A DNA stretch of 64,000 bases. Source: Branchipolynoe longqiensis (taxonomy: Eukaryota > Annelida > Polychaeta > Phyllodocida > Polynoidae). Under the pieces are notes generated by a model. The model worked only from the letters and a program-made list of their open reading frames with translations. It was not told the origin of the DNA and did not search any database. Positions 1-11,145 of this stretch are shown piece after piece. A program made the translations under genes and the position numbers. The DNA lies in contig CM059190.1 in NCBI GenBank assembly GCA_030323885.1, positions 88,821,865 through 88,885,864 on the forward strand, written 5' to 3'. Position 1 is the first letter of the stretch. The number at the start of each line of letters is the position of its first letter.

Positions 1-746
1 AAAGCAACGAGAAAAGAGCTGGAGAAGCTAGGTGGGCTTTTGGCGCACTGCGCGAAAGTAGTACGGGGTGGGCGTACCTTTTCTCGACGTATCTATGACT
101 TAATGAGTTCAGTGGTGCGGCCATACTACAGAGTAAGACTGAACGCAGGGTTCAGACAGGATGTCGAATGGTGGATCCAGTTTGCAAAAGAATTTAACGG
201 GAGAGTGTTAATGTTAGGCAAGTTTGCACCAGTGAAAGCTCTGTATACTGACTCCAGTAAGTGGGGATATGGAGCATTACATAATGATGATTGGTTGGTA
301 GGTTGCTTTGATGAACAGGTTGGAAAGCATATCGAAACGGTAGTAACCCACCACTATGACCATCTGACGAACAAATAAAAACTGCTCACATTAATGTACA
401 AGAGATGTGGGCTGTGTATGCGGCAGTAAAAAGATGGGGTCCGATGTGGAACGGGGCCTCGATAGTAATGATTACAGACAGTTCCACGGTCGAGTCTGCA
501 CTATGCACTGGCAGATCTAAGTGCAAGTTAATTATGCAGTACGTAAGACAGCTATTTTGGTTGTCGATAAAATTAAATTTTGTGTTCACTGCTGTACATA
601 TTACTAGTGAAGCTAATGTGATAACTGACGCTTTAAGTAGGTTAGATACTGCCCAGATGGCAAATGTGATATATGAAGCAGATGTAAACAAACGATTATG
701 TTGTATTGGTTTATTCAACAACCCTTCTCTTTACAGAAATCGATAG
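1..746 (+). pseudogene. Ngaro-like RNase H region, frameshifted, 5' end cut by window
   Basis: This is the RNase H part of the pol protein of a YR retrotransposon. The frame is open from base 1 (LEKLGGLLAHCAKVV, GGRTFSRRIYDL, then a YTDSSKWGYGALH strand with an RNase H aspartate) to a stop at 378. The protein continues in another frame (TAHINVQEMWAVYAA, MITDSSTVESAL, VITDALSRLD) to 746. The switch is a one-base indel near 355-362, so this copy cannot make full-length RNase H. It aligns by eye with the RNase H of the minus-strand element at 19510-20256. RT and gag would lie left of the window. The final codons overlap the start of the YR frame. Confidence 0.85.
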
Positions 747-1695
747 GCTTAAAGCAGAGCAGAAGGAATTTCAACTGAAAAGCTACGCGCCTAGCTCTTT
801 GTCAACAAGAGCAGTTCAGGTTAAAAAGTATTTGTCCTTTATAGAGGAATTCTCTGGGACTTGTGTCCCTATTCCTTGCACGTCGATGCAGGTAGCACTA
901 TATGCTACATGGTTAGCAAGGACGTTAAAATATTCTTCCATTATTAACTATATAAGTGGCCTTAATTATTTTCTGAAAGAGCAGGGTTCCACTCGAGTTG
1001 ATTATTCAGACTATATAATTACTTCTACCCTTAAGGGTATTCGTAGAGAATTAGGGGACATGCCGAAGCAGGCCATGCCATTACTCCCCAATATGTTAAG
1101 GTGCATTTTCTCTAGGCTAACTGTTAATGCGGGTCATACTGCATGGCGGGCAGCTGTCCTATGTAGCTTCAGAGGTCTATTGAGGAAATCAAATGTGACT
1201 TGGTCAGATGCGATGTTACGTCGGAGAGACTTTAACTTTCACCCATGGGGGATGATGTTAACGATTCGAAAATCGAAGACAATACAATTTATGGATAGAG
1301 TATTGAATATCCCTATTACGAGGTGTTTTGATTTAGAATTATGTGCAGTCCATTGGAGTGAAAAACATTTTGCAGAGTGTCCGGCACCGGATGATTGGTT
1401 TGCTTTTCGGTTACCAGATGACGAAGGAGGTACTAAACCTTTAACGTATGACATCTACCAGTCGACTTTAAAATTATTCGGAGGTCAGGTAGGGCTTGAT
1501 GTTGAATTACTTTCGTCTCATTCACTTCGGAGAGGTGGATGCACATACTTATCGATGTGTGGAGCCACCCTGGAGGAGATCCGTACCAGGGGGGATTGGA
1601 CTAGCAACGTGGTGTTCCAATACTTGAAAACACCTTTGACAATACGAATCATCAATGATATGAGAGTAGCAGCCAGGTTGGCGGCTGAAAATTGA
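737..1695 (+). CDS. Ngaro/DIRS-group tyrosine recombinase
   Basis: This is the recombinase that would integrate the circular DNA of a YR retrotransposon. The frame is intact over about 319 codons. Visible catalytic-type residues are the first Arg in SFRGLLRKSN, the H-x-x-R box HSLRRGG, the GDW tryptophan and the tyrosine in VFQYLKTPL. An ATG-free open stretch extends upstream to about 706. I start the call at 737 because a pyrimidine-rich CAG (ending at 736) precedes it and the same acceptor, in the same phase, precedes YR in two other copies here. It overlaps the RNase H frame by 10 bases. The YR is intact although the RNase H is broken. Confidence 0.85.
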
Positions 1696-1724
1696 GTTGG
1701 GTTGAGGGACCCGAGCGGGTCATT

Positions 1725-2083
1725 GGCACATTATAGTCCCCGCCAGAGACTAATAAATAGAACTCAGCCCAACTCGGTTTGTCTACCTTTCTTCCGTAGT
1801 GACTTATGTGTATTATAATTATTATAATAATATAAATAATGTAGCGTATACTAAGGTTTAATTATTGTCTATTATTATTTGTTCTACTGTATTACATGTA
1901 TTAGGAGTCGCGCGGCCATACCAACCGGTGCGCTATGGGGCGCCACCTGTACAGCGCCATGATTAACTTCACTTCTGCTACAATTTTCTTTTTGTAGGTG
2001 GGCACATTATAGTCCCCGCCAGAGACTAATAAATAGAACTCAGCCCAACTCGGTTTGTCTACCTTTCTTCCGTAGTGACTTAT
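1725..2083 (+). repeat. Split direct repeats B1-A2-B2 at 3' end of Ngaro-like element
   Basis: An 83-base block at 1725-1807 (starting GGCACATTATAGTCCCC and ending GTGACTTAT) recurs almost unchanged at 2001-2083. The 193 bases between them should be A2, the copy of the element's left end. This is the B1-A2-B2 order known for Ngaro elements. A1 would lie outside the window, so the A2 assignment is inferred. Confidence 0.7.
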
Positions 2084-2885
2084 ATCAATATACATAATAT
2101 GTATGATTTATATGATATAATATATATAATATATACAATATATATAATAACTAATATATGTCATACATAAAATATATAATATATATCGATGTGTTTTCTT
2201 TCCTTCTTTAGCACAAATTGAAAAATAAAAATAAGATTATAGAGATTAATATCGGAAATGATATTTTGTTGTGGCTTTATTATTCGATTCCAGACATTTA
2301 GGGCGGTATTATTTTTTTTAATTGTAATGTTATTTTGTAAGAGAAATGTGTCTGGTAAAATTGACAACAAAAACTGAGCTTAGATGTTATCAGGACATAA
2401 CAATCCAACAAGCAAAAATAAGCAAACCTGCTGGAGTGGTTGTTGAAAATTAGTGTGGCAGGACTTTATTTATTTATAATTAGACTTATTCATCATAATT
2501 GCTATTATGAAAAGAGTTAAGTGGGACTTAGAATTGATGTGGCGAGGCCTAAGAAACAACTATGTTTATTTTGTTTGGTATAACAAATTGCTAATTTTGT
2601 TGTAGTTTTTTTTCCTAGCTCACAAGATTAAACCTATTTTGTCTCAGTGCCGAGAGCTACATATCTAGCCTTGCGCACAGTCTCAGGCGTGGAAGGTGGC
2701 GACACCGCAGCCCGGTGGCCGATGCCCGTGTTGATTAGTTCGTATAGATTCCGGCAGGCGGCGCCACGTGTGTTATGTGGCCGGCCCCGCCCCCTCTCGT
2801 CTCCGCCGCGAATTACCCATGTCACGAATAACATGCACAATCTGACATCAAACATGACAAATTGTGCAATTTTCACTAACTGTCC
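2084..2885. other. AT-rich stretch then a short GC-rich island; no gene recognised
   Basis: 2084-2640 is AT-rich with TATA runs and shows nothing recognisable. 2640-2830 is sharply GC-rich (GGCCGGCCCCGCCCCCTC type) and open in short frames on both strands. The minus frame includes ELINTGIGHRAAVSPPSTPE, which I do not recognise. It could be a promoter or LTR fragment. Confidence 0.3.
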
Positions 2886-2889
2886 TTAA

Positions 2890-3880
2890 TAGTATTAAGA
2901 TTCTATTATTAATAAAAACCCTAAAGGGTCAGCAAGGTTTTAAAAGCGGCCATTTGAATGTCTGCAGTTTAATGCAGCAACAACAAAACAGCAACAAGCA
3001 AAGCTTCAAACAGTACAAAATAGCACTCAGGACAGTTTACAAAGCCCAAAATCTGCACACAGAAGGACTACATGCTAAAGCTGGAATGGACAAACTAGAC
3101 ACAAGGTGCAAAAGGCATCTCTTAGGACTCATGTACAATAGAGCCCAAGACACAATATATACCGACACAAGTATTCACAATACTAGGGCAGCAGATGGCA
3201 ACCTCTTGAAAATTCCCTATCCAAGGACTAACAAACTCAAAAGAGCACCTATTTATCAGGGAAGCCAACTCTGGAACAAACTCTCTGCCAAAACCAGGAA
3301 TGCAACAACCTACCTGCAATTTAAATCTAGATTAAAGGTTGAGTACCCAACATAGACATACATTAATAAACCTACCTGGATAGACCACAAACGTTGAGAA
3401 CTGAAATAAATACATAGTCCCAAACCACTCCCTTCCCTCTCCCTCTCTGAAATCCCCCCCTGGCAAAAAGAGTAAAAGAAATAACAACTACCAAAGTATA
3501 CCCACCAGCCTATAACACCTGACTAAACCAATAAAACATATACTACTGACAAAGCTATAGTTGACCCAAGACAATTTAAATGAGTCGTGCAACCATTATT
3601 TGCATAATCCAAAATCCATGACTACCTGTATCAGCAAGTATTAATGTCTCCTCACAGGTATGATCATCAAATCACTGATATAGTCTAAAGGTAAATGGCT
3701 ATTCTCCAGTCTACATGTGCAAAATAAGATCCCCACTATATTTGTAATGCCTCATTTGAACCTACTACTGTCTATATTGTTCATACCATAAATAGTTCAT
3801 ATGCACTATAATTGCTAAGGCCGGAAGACCAGCGCCTCGGTGCTGAAAAAAGATGTTATTCAACTGGAATACAAATTTGA
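2890..3880 (+). pseudogene. Internally deleted CR1/L2-like LINE with 3' UTR
   Basis: The frame reads FKSGHLNVCSLMQ, the opening motif of a LINE AP endonuclease. After a Gln/Asn-rich junction it reads straight into the C-terminal tail that follows the RT domain (IYTDTSIHNTRAADGN, KRAPIYQGSQLWNKL, FKSRLKVEYPT) and stops at 3355. Endonuclease core and RT are missing, yet the frame stays open for 163 codons. The rest to about 3880 looks like LINE 3' UTR. Confidence 0.65.
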
Positions 3881-3929
3881 ACACACAAAAAATATTTAAA
3901 AAATAAAAAATAAAAATATTGAGCTCCTC

Positions 3930-4090
3930 TGGATAGACCCGCCAAGTTTTCCGGATGTGACATTCACACTGTCAGAGACTTGGCTCAACAATACCGTGGA
4001 GGACAAACTAACAACTACAGCATGTTACCAATTTGCAAGACCTGATACAAAGCTGAGATTACCAAATGAGGCTTGGAGGATCTACAATAG
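3930..4090 (+). pseudogene. LINE endonuclease fragment
   Basis: The translation TLSETWLNNTVEDKL carries the S-E-T-W-L motif of LINE AP endonucleases, followed by CYQFARPDTKLR. It is cut off by the inverted-repeat element starting at 4099. Confidence 0.6.
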
Positions 4091-4098
4091 AAATACAC

Positions 4099-5186
4099 TT
4101 AAAGTTGCATCGTCCGATGGTTTAGAATTTCTGTCTTTTTCTGAGATAGATATATTAAATTGATTGCCATAATCTACCTCATGGCCCTGTCACACTACGA
4201 CGTATTGCCCAATGGCTGAAATGGTCCCAATATGTCAAGATTCGTCTAACTTTTTGGCATGGAGGGCAAAGTTGGATGCATACACAATGTACTGAACGTA
4301 TGCAGAACATATGTGCGACGTATTGCTAGCGTATGACAGCATATGAGAGCGTGTCATCAAAAGTATGGCCAAACGTTTGACTAACGTGCATCCCGCGTTC
4401 TCGGCGTATGGCTAGCGTATGTATAGTGTATGAGTGACCTATCCCCAGTGGGAGGCACGTTGGTCATACATTGGTCATAACGCCAGCAAACGTTATATAC
4501 ATTATTTGATCGTCAGAAGTACGCCTTATACGTTAAATACATCAAGACACGTTGGAGAAATGCCAGATGTATGTTAGACATACATTAGATGTACGTTATT
4601 CATATGTTGTCATTAGGTTGTCAATATGGGGACTGCACGTTATCGCCGGCTCGACTTACGACTGACATACTTCAATGTATGTCTAACATATACAAAGCGT
4701 ATGCCTAATGTCAACACAACACATTGTCATACATTTAATTTTTTTTTACATGTTCAACAAATTTTCAAAGCCTTGCCATGCAATGCTGTATGACAGCATA
4801 TACCACCATACACCTAACATACCCATAACCTTTTTTGATGTACACCAACGTGTTGGCCCAAAATCACATATGTTGGCATAGGCTAAGGCTATACTTCATA
4901 GTGACAGGGCCTTTACTCTAGTTTGAAGTAATTTTTATTTTAAGTGGCAAACCTTTTAGATATTTGAAGTGTAAACATGCTAAATTAATTTTGGAAAGCA
5001 CGCCAAAACTCTGATACCACAGGCTTTAGCAGTAACAGGTTCTATTAAATTGACACAGTATTCCCTTCTATTTGGCAACACATGCTTAATAAGTGCATCA
5101 GTATCTAAGTTAGGTATGTATAATCAAATCTAGGTAAGCGCTTTGGTTTTGAAAATGTGATGCTTCATCGGACTATGCAGCTTTAA
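4099..5186. mobile_element. MITE of the TAGTCCGATG family, host of a nested foldback element
   Basis: The ends are TTAAAGTTGCAtcGTCCGATG and, inverted, CATCGGACTATGCAGCTTTAA. Other copies or halves lie at 5979-7133, 12900-13088, 53480-53736 and 56698-57055, and share the internal phrase AAGTGCATCAGTATCTAAGT. There is no coding capacity. A foldback element (4183-4911) split this copy. Confidence 0.7.
4183..4911. mobile_element. Foldback-type element (a), interior built on CATACGTT/ACGTATG words
   Basis: The termini are inverted copies: GGCCCTGTCACACTACGA on the left and TCATAGTGACAGGGCC on the right. The interior is packed with diverged ACGTATG, CATACGTT and GTATGAC words on both strands. It holds no ORF. 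It sits inside the MITE at 4099-5186, so it is the younger of the two. Confidence 0.75.
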
Positions 5187-5269
5187 TGTGGACATGAAAC
5201 TGTATGGCCATGAATAGAACGACAGTTGGCCATCGCTGACAGACCCTATACCAAGAGGATACTAATAGG

Positions 5270-5660
5270 CTAAATCTACAGACACACAGATGGGAACATT
5301 GAAGAAGCATTGGACAAGCTTGACTCAGCTATGAACAAAATATGAGATATAAACAAAAGTGATTTTAATATAGATATTAGAACAAGGCATCCGACAACCG
5401 GACAAGTAAAGTATTTTGCAGAAAATGTATATGTAAACATGGTTCATAAATGTGACCTGATTGGTCAAAAATAAACTTTCTACAAATGACCCCCTAAATG
5501 ACACAGGTTAAATACATGGTTCCTCCACAATATATTTTGAGAGAAAAAATATAATTGACTGACTCACTTTTTTTGCAGGGGTCATGGAAGTAAGACCTAG
5601 CATGATAGTATTGATAATTTCCAATGTACGGTCGTTTCAAGGACACCACACTCAAACTAA
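5270..5660 (+). pseudogene. Old LINE endonuclease relic
   Basis: Across stops the translation gives DGNIEEALDKLDSAMNKI, then SDFNIDIRTRHPTTGQ, matching the GDFNID region of LINE AP endonucleases. Several stops and frameshifts show it is old. Confidence 0.5.
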
Positions 5661-5978
5661 ACACTTATCAGTCTTTTAGCAATTGATTATATTAGCAATG
5701 TTAATAACAAAATGTGTGTGTGTGCTTTGTAGGAGTCACTGCAGACAATGGTGTGTAAAATTCGTTCCCAACCGAATTGGGTCACCAGTGCAAAGCAAGT
5801 TTGAAAGTTTATGTTCAAAGTGGACACCAAATGTAACGACCGTTACAACAAATTTAATGTGTCAATGATTTAATAGATATGAAGGAAATAAGCATAATGT
5901 GTATCCTAATTAGTAGAAACAAGTCTTGCAACGAATTTAGTAGTGTGTTTATCGCAAATTATAGCATTTGTTAGAATT

Positions 5979-7133
5979 AATTGCATAGTCCGATGATTTT
6001 AAATTTCTATATTTTTAATGGGATAAATATATTAGATCGATCATTAGTATCTACTTTACGTTAGTTCAAAGTTACTGTAATTTTAAATGGTAAACCTTTT
6101 AGATATTTTAGTCCAAAAATGTAAAATTAGTTTTTCTGAGTACCCGGGCCGCTCAGAGCACCAGAGAATACCATAACCTCTCCCCATTCATTCTATCTCT
6201 GATGCCACTTTTAAACAAACTCCTAAACAAACTCCTAAGGAAGAAAGGGAAGACTAGTCACACAGATTGACAGTGAAGAAGTTGTGCTTTATTGGCATCA
6301 ACTCCTGTTCACCTGCTAGTGACCTATCACCCTCACCCCTTACCTTCTGTCCACACAGAGTCTCATTACCTCTCTAGTATCTATGAGTCAGTATCTATAG
6401 CCCATTGAACCGGAGTCCCCTGGTTGTTGCACACAGCTCAGTTTGGATATATGAAATTTGGTAGCACCAGCCAGAGTGTCTGGGGTCCTGCTCTAGAGTA
6501 GGTGTGTCTCACTCAAGAGCCAGGAGTAGAGTGATCTCTCCAGTGTGTCTGGAGCAGTTTCTTGAATAATTAATATCAAAGTGAGGCTAGTGTGGTCAGG
6601 TGGTCAAGGGAGCGCAGGTGACTGGACCTCCCACAGCCAGCCAATCAGACACCCCCTACAGACTGGTCAGTGCAACGCCCTAATATGGGGAGCTGCCACC
6701 CAACCCAGCCTGCAGGGTGTGGCCCTAAGGAATGTGGAATGGCTGGTGTGATTGTCCATAGGTCTGGTAGTGACAGGTAGTTGCAGACAGTTACAAATAG
6801 ATCCATATTAAAAATTTCCTTTTCTCCAAACATGAACTGTCTCTAATATAGGAAAATCTCTTCATAATCTCAGGCATCATGTATGAACATATATTTCACA
6901 TAGCTTATATCATGTCATAATGTGAGTGGGGCACCATTGCTTTTAAATTACATAACCTTGTCCCCACTCCGATGCCCGAGAATAATAATGCTCTCTGCCA
7001 ATATATAATTCCGAACCGAAAATCCATATATTTTTACAAACTGTTTAATAAGTGCATCAGTATCTAAGTTAGATAAGTGGAATCAATTCTAGAGAACTGC
7101 TTTGGTTTTGAAAATCGGACTATGCAGCTTTAA
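5979..7133. mobile_element. TAGTCCGATG-family MITE split by an 880-base insertion
   Basis: The left half (TTGCATAGTCCGATG..., to about 6130) and right half (AATAAGTGCATCAGTATC... to GCAGCTTTAA, from about 7024) belong to one MITE. The inserted 6136-7015 has no ORF. It has CCAAT-type words (AGCCAATCAG near 6640) and CCAATAAAGC on the minus strand near 6290, so a minus-strand LTR-like piece is possible but unproven. Confidence 0.55.
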
Positions 7134-7180
7134 AGTTGTATAGTCCGATCAAAGCATTATAATCTTAAAAGCAAAACATG

Positions 7181-7259
7181 CAGGGGCGTAGCTAGGTGTA
7201 CGTGCGTACGCCAAAACGTCCACATCGTTTTGTCAAATATAATTAAATTAAAAAATAAT

Positions 7260-7298
<39 letters not shown>

Positions 7299-7431
7299 GC
7301 ATGTAGTAGTCCGGAGTGTCGAAAACTCAAGTCTAAAATGTGTAAAATCCGCCAGCTTAAGCTTAAGTGGCCCCCTAAACCCCCTGCCGAAATTAGGAGT
7401 ACACATCGTTAAAGGTCTAGCTACGCCCCTG
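7181..7431. mobile_element. hAT-like MITE carrying a (GA)n microsatellite
   Basis: Perfect 15-base terminal inverted repeats CAGGGGCGTAGCTAG stand at 7181 and end at 7431. CAGGGGCGTAG ends are typical of hAT non-autonomous elements. A (GA)n run occupies about 7262-7296. The flanks share only CATG, so the target duplication is not clear. Confidence 0.75.
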
Positions 7432-7597
7432 CCATGTGTCCTTTGAATTGATCATATATATCCAACTTAGATACTTATGTACTCACAAATGATTTGAGGT
7501 TTCATAGAAGAAACTATAAGTAGGGATGAACATGGTCCCTGATCCTCCTTCCCTCATAAAAAAAGTGGAAATCTATATCAATAATGTTAACTGGTTA

Positions 7598-7817
7598 ACC
7601 AGACGGGATGACTGAATTAGTTGGGCGTCCGTCTCCCGTTCTGATAGATCGTGGGATCCTGTATTCGAACCCTGGCCGAGTTAAAACAATGACTTAAACA
7701 TGTCACTTGGCATTATTAGGATAGGGCAAGGAGCAGTGGAATGAGGAAGGCAAATCATCCACGATTGAAATTTCCCATGCTTTAATCAACTAATCTACAA
7801 AAAACAAAAACAAACAA
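7598..7817 (+). mobile_element. SINE, head 1 with tail A
   Basis: The head ACCAGACGGGATGACTGAA...CGTCCGTCTCCCG and the TTCGAACCCTGGCCGAG B-box are tRNA-like. Tail A (ATAGGGCAAGGAGCAGTGG...AACTAATCTACAAAAAAC) follows. The central part is shortened. Confidence 0.8.
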
Positions 7818-8117
7818 AAATTGTGCTCCAGTAATAGTATTCTTATTCTTCAATATTATTGTAAAAATTCCAGGATGAAGTGATGACAGAGAACAAAAAG
7901 GGGAATCCATGTCGATATAGGCGATAATACAGTCTAAACAAACAAACTAGACAGTGGAATGCTTGCCAAGGATAGTAAATTTATGAAAGCATTCCTTTCA
8001 CTCAACTATTCTGAGGAAGCCATACACCAGGAAATATATTGAATAAAAAGCTAATTTTGTGATCTCTCGTTTGGCTTACCGTCATTCCAAGTACCACATT
8101 TAGCTTAGTTAACCAGA

Positions 8118-8877
8118 GGCCATATGTATGAGCAACTTTTTATTGGCTCTGGTGTTAACGGCGGGTCCCGGGTTATCCAACGCCGGTGTTCCAGATGTGT
8201 CACGGGGTATGTATGTGTCCAAAGCGCGGCGGGGTTATTTAAATATGATCGCCAATGCGGCGGCGTTCTGGCAGTATGGATATCGACGTCGCTATGGCGG
8301 CCGCGTTTTTTTTAGTTTACATTCGTCGATTCGACAATATGAATTACACCGCCAATGCAGCGGCAGCGTTAATAACGGTTCGATTTTAGGGTTAATTTGA
8401 TTAAATTTCACTTATTGCGTATGTAATTCTGTTAAATATGACAGCATTTAATAGATTTGGGCCTAATATATTGCCGCCGATACGGCGGCGGGCATGTTTA
8501 GTTGACGTTGGACAGTATGGATATCAACGTCACTGCGGCGGCGGCGATTTGTTTATTTTACATTCGTCGATTCAACACTATTAATATCACCGCCAATGCG
8601 GCGGCAGCATTAATAACGGTTCGAATTTAGGGTTAAATTGATCAAATTTCACTTATTGCGTATGTAATTCTGTTAAATATGATCGCATTGAATAGATTTG
8701 GGCCTAATCGGTCCCTAACATCGACGTTAACCATCCTATGACTTGGGGTTAGTGCAGGCGACTTTAAGCTTGCGGGGTTTGTCTAATGCCAACACATACA
8801 TATGGAGTTATCGCCGCTAACCCAGTAAACCCGCCGAAAACAAGCTTCGCAGCACTAACCCCGACATGCATATGGCC
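8118..8877. mobile_element. Foldback-type element (b), GCGGCGG-word interior with internal duplication
   Basis: The ends are GGCCATATGTATG and, inverted, CATGCATATGGCC. About 160 bases with GCCAATGCGGCGGC, TTCACTTATTGCGTATG and GGTTCGA words occur twice (about 8240-8460 and 8550-8710). Frames open across the GC-rich words are composition artefacts. Confidence 0.65.
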
Positions 8878-9081
8878 CCCAGGTTCCAATATGCCAGTAC
8901 TAGTAGGTCAGTATATCTCATGACCATGGCGAAATTGGAATCTAGGTAATATCTTCTTTTGAACCACAGGAGTTCTGGTGCGCATGTCAAAATTATGTTG
9001 CATGACTTCACTTCAAATATCTTCAAAGCTAGCCATTTGTAATAATAGTGTCATGGGGGTGATGAAAATGGGAAATATTGC

Positions 9082-9152
9082 GCCTAGGGCGGGAGTCGAA
9101 CCCACATCTCTTGCATGCTGGGCGAGTGTGCTAACCATTACACCACCTAGGC
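9082..9152 (-). tRNA. tRNA-like sequence, AGC (Ala) anticodon position, possibly a pseudogene
   Basis: On the minus strand a 71-base cloverleaf can be drawn. The acceptor pair GCCTAGG/CCTAGGC is perfect, the D arm is GTGTAATGGTTAGCAC, the anticodon loop CCAGCAT, and the T arm GTGGGTTCGACTCCCGC. Position 33 is C instead of the usual T and one anticodon-stem pair is mismatched, so it may be a pseudogene or SINE head. No terminator T-run was seen next to it. Confidence 0.45.
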
Positions 9153-9394
9153 TCCCTGATATCACCACTCTACCCACTTCTACCTGTCTATGCAGCTTCT
9201 TGCCTGAGGTCAGTGCAGACTACTACAATAGTTACTCTAAAATGAAGTAGAGTAGATGATAACAATAAACCTAATTCATGACCAACAGATGATGCAACTT
9301 TAAATTTTAATCAAACAAACCAAACAAACCACACTTCCACCCGCCAAATAATCTCGCTCGATTCTCCAAAATAAAAGACCTTTCTATTCAGCTA

Positions 9395-9590
9395 TCAATC
9401 ATATGACACAGTATGTACAGATCCACCATCACTGTGGTAACTGGAATACATGTAGGTCCCTATGTCCTTGTTAATAGCGAATGTAGGATACACATTTACC
9501 TTACAGTAGTTGTCTGCGTTCTGTTCATCTGTAGAAAAGACTGGTGGCCCAACGACTATCTGTTCTATCGGTTCGCCAGTCGAGTTGCAA
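9395..9590 (-). CDS. Exon G (probably last) of the minus-strand extracellular glycoprotein gene
   Basis: The acceptor TTTGTTTTCATTCAG is followed by one base that completes a split codon from exon F (AA|T, Asn). It then reads CNSTGEPIEQIVVGPPVF, DEQNADNYCKVNVYPTF, INKDIGTYMYSSYHSDGG and stops at 9395. A good donor (TGTAAG|GTAAAT) lies inside, so the exon may instead end at 9500 in phase 0 and splice onward. I favour read-through because the remaining codons stay protein-like. Two cysteines and an N-S-T sequon fit the rest of the gene. A SINE fragment begins about 65 bases upstream of the acceptor. Confidence 0.6.
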
Positions 9591-9656
9591 CTGAATGAAA
9601 ACAAACCAACATCTGTCTTAGCTATCGACATTCCAATGAAATCATCAATTATCGCC

Positions 9657-10095
9657 AAATGAGTTCAGAGTCCGTCTCCCGTTTTGGTATATATATTAAA
9701 AAAACAAGAACAAAAACCCTTGGTTAGTTATGATATGATATATATTGATATGTATATTTGTAAAAAAAACTAATTCTTGAACTTTATTTGCACGAACATG
9801 CTATTTTGAGTCACTATTTGATTACATTCTATGCTGTTATATTGTTGCTCTAATACCCTGTGAGGGGTCAATAGAGTAAATAAAATAAAATCATTATTAT
9901 TGTCATTGTCATTGGTTGGTTGTTGACTTGAACACATGGGTTCGAGCCTTTGTCGAGTCAAATCAACGACATAAAAACAATTATATTTGTCGCTACCTAG
10001 CCTGGAGGTCAACATTACTAGGATAGGGAACAGTGGAATGACCAATTGTGCGCAATTGAAATTTTCCGTTTTATCAACTAATTTACCCACACAAT
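9657..10095 (+). mobile_element. SINE (head 1, tail A) split by an AT-rich insertion
   Basis: The head piece TCCGTCTCCCGTTTTGGTA ends near 9690. The B-box (TTCGAGCCTTTGTCGAGTC) and tail A resume near 9940. The 240 bases between them are AT-rich, contain AATAAAATAAAATC, and have no ORF. Confidence 0.6.
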
Positions 10096-10126
10096 ATTTT
10101 TTAATTGGATACTAAGATCAGTACAG

Positions 10127-10850
10127 TGAGTTGGATGACACTAGTACCATTTGCAAAGACTAAATATATTGTATGGTACCGAACACGGCCATACAGTAGT
10201 TGGATGGCACTAGTACCATTGGCAGAGACTGACTATCGTGTATGTTACCGAACACAGCCTTACAGTAGTTGGAATGCACTAGTACCATTAGCCAAAACTG
10301 ACTATCTTGTATGGTACCAAACATGGCCTTATAGTAGTTCGATGGTACTAGTACCATTAGCAGAGACTGACTGTCTTGTATGGTACCGAACATGGCCTTA
10401 CAGTAGTTGGATGGTACTAGTACCATTAGCAGAGACTGACAATCTTGTATGGTACCGAATATGGCCTTACAGTAGTTGGATGGTACTAGTACCATTTGCA
10501 GAGACTGACTATCTTGCATGGTACCGAACACGACCTTAGAGTAGTCCCATGGTACTAGTACAATTATCAGAGGCTGACTATCTTGCATGGTACCTAACAT
10601 GGCCTTACAGTAGTTGGATGGTACTAGTACCATTAGCAGACTGACAATCTTGTATGGTACCGAATATGGCCTTACAGTAGTTGGATGGTACTAGTACCAT
10701 TTGCAGAGACTGATTTTTTGCATGGTACCGAACACGACCTTATAGTAGTTCGATGGTACTAGTACAATTATCAGAGACTGACTATCTTGTATGGTACCGA
10801 ACACAGCCTTACAGTAGTTGGATGGCACGAGCACCATTAGCAGACTAACA
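10127..10850 (+). repeat. 69-bp tandem repeat, about 11 units
   Basis: The unit contains ACTAGTACCATT, GACTGACTATCTTG and TATGGTACCGAACA, and returns every 69 bases. Because 69 is a multiple of three, frames stay open on both strands: plus unit LVPLAETDYLVWYRT, minus unit MVLVPSNYCKAMFGTIQDSQ. A two-base deletion near 10637 and stops break both. I treat it as a minisatellite, not a gene. It lies in the intron between exons G and F. Confidence 0.85.
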
Positions 10851-11145
10851 AAGCATAAGCATCGGCTATTGGGGGTTATACAGTGGATAAACATAAAAAG
10901 AAAGAAACTAATTTATTAAGAAAACAGTGTAAACAGATGATTTATATCTTACATACACAGAATTGTACAACAAATAAATAAGTATAAAAATATGGTAAAC
11001 AAAAAATGCTGTATAAGGAGTAAAACAGTAAGATCAAATTCAGCTAAACTAATTATTGAAAGCTAATTTATGGTTAAACATTTGTTTCTCTTTTTTAAAT
11101 TTGATAACCAGTCATGGATGGAATCAAAATAATTCCCAAGGAGCA

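Noticed and set aside
8124..8400. Plus-strand frames in the GCGGCGG region
   Set aside because: They lie inside a foldback element with internal duplication; the peptides differ between the duplicated parts.
10105..10894. Proteins with 23-residue repeats (LVPLAETDYLVWY)
   Set aside because: The frames exist because the unit is 69 bases, are broken by small deletions and stops, and have no upstream exon or start context.
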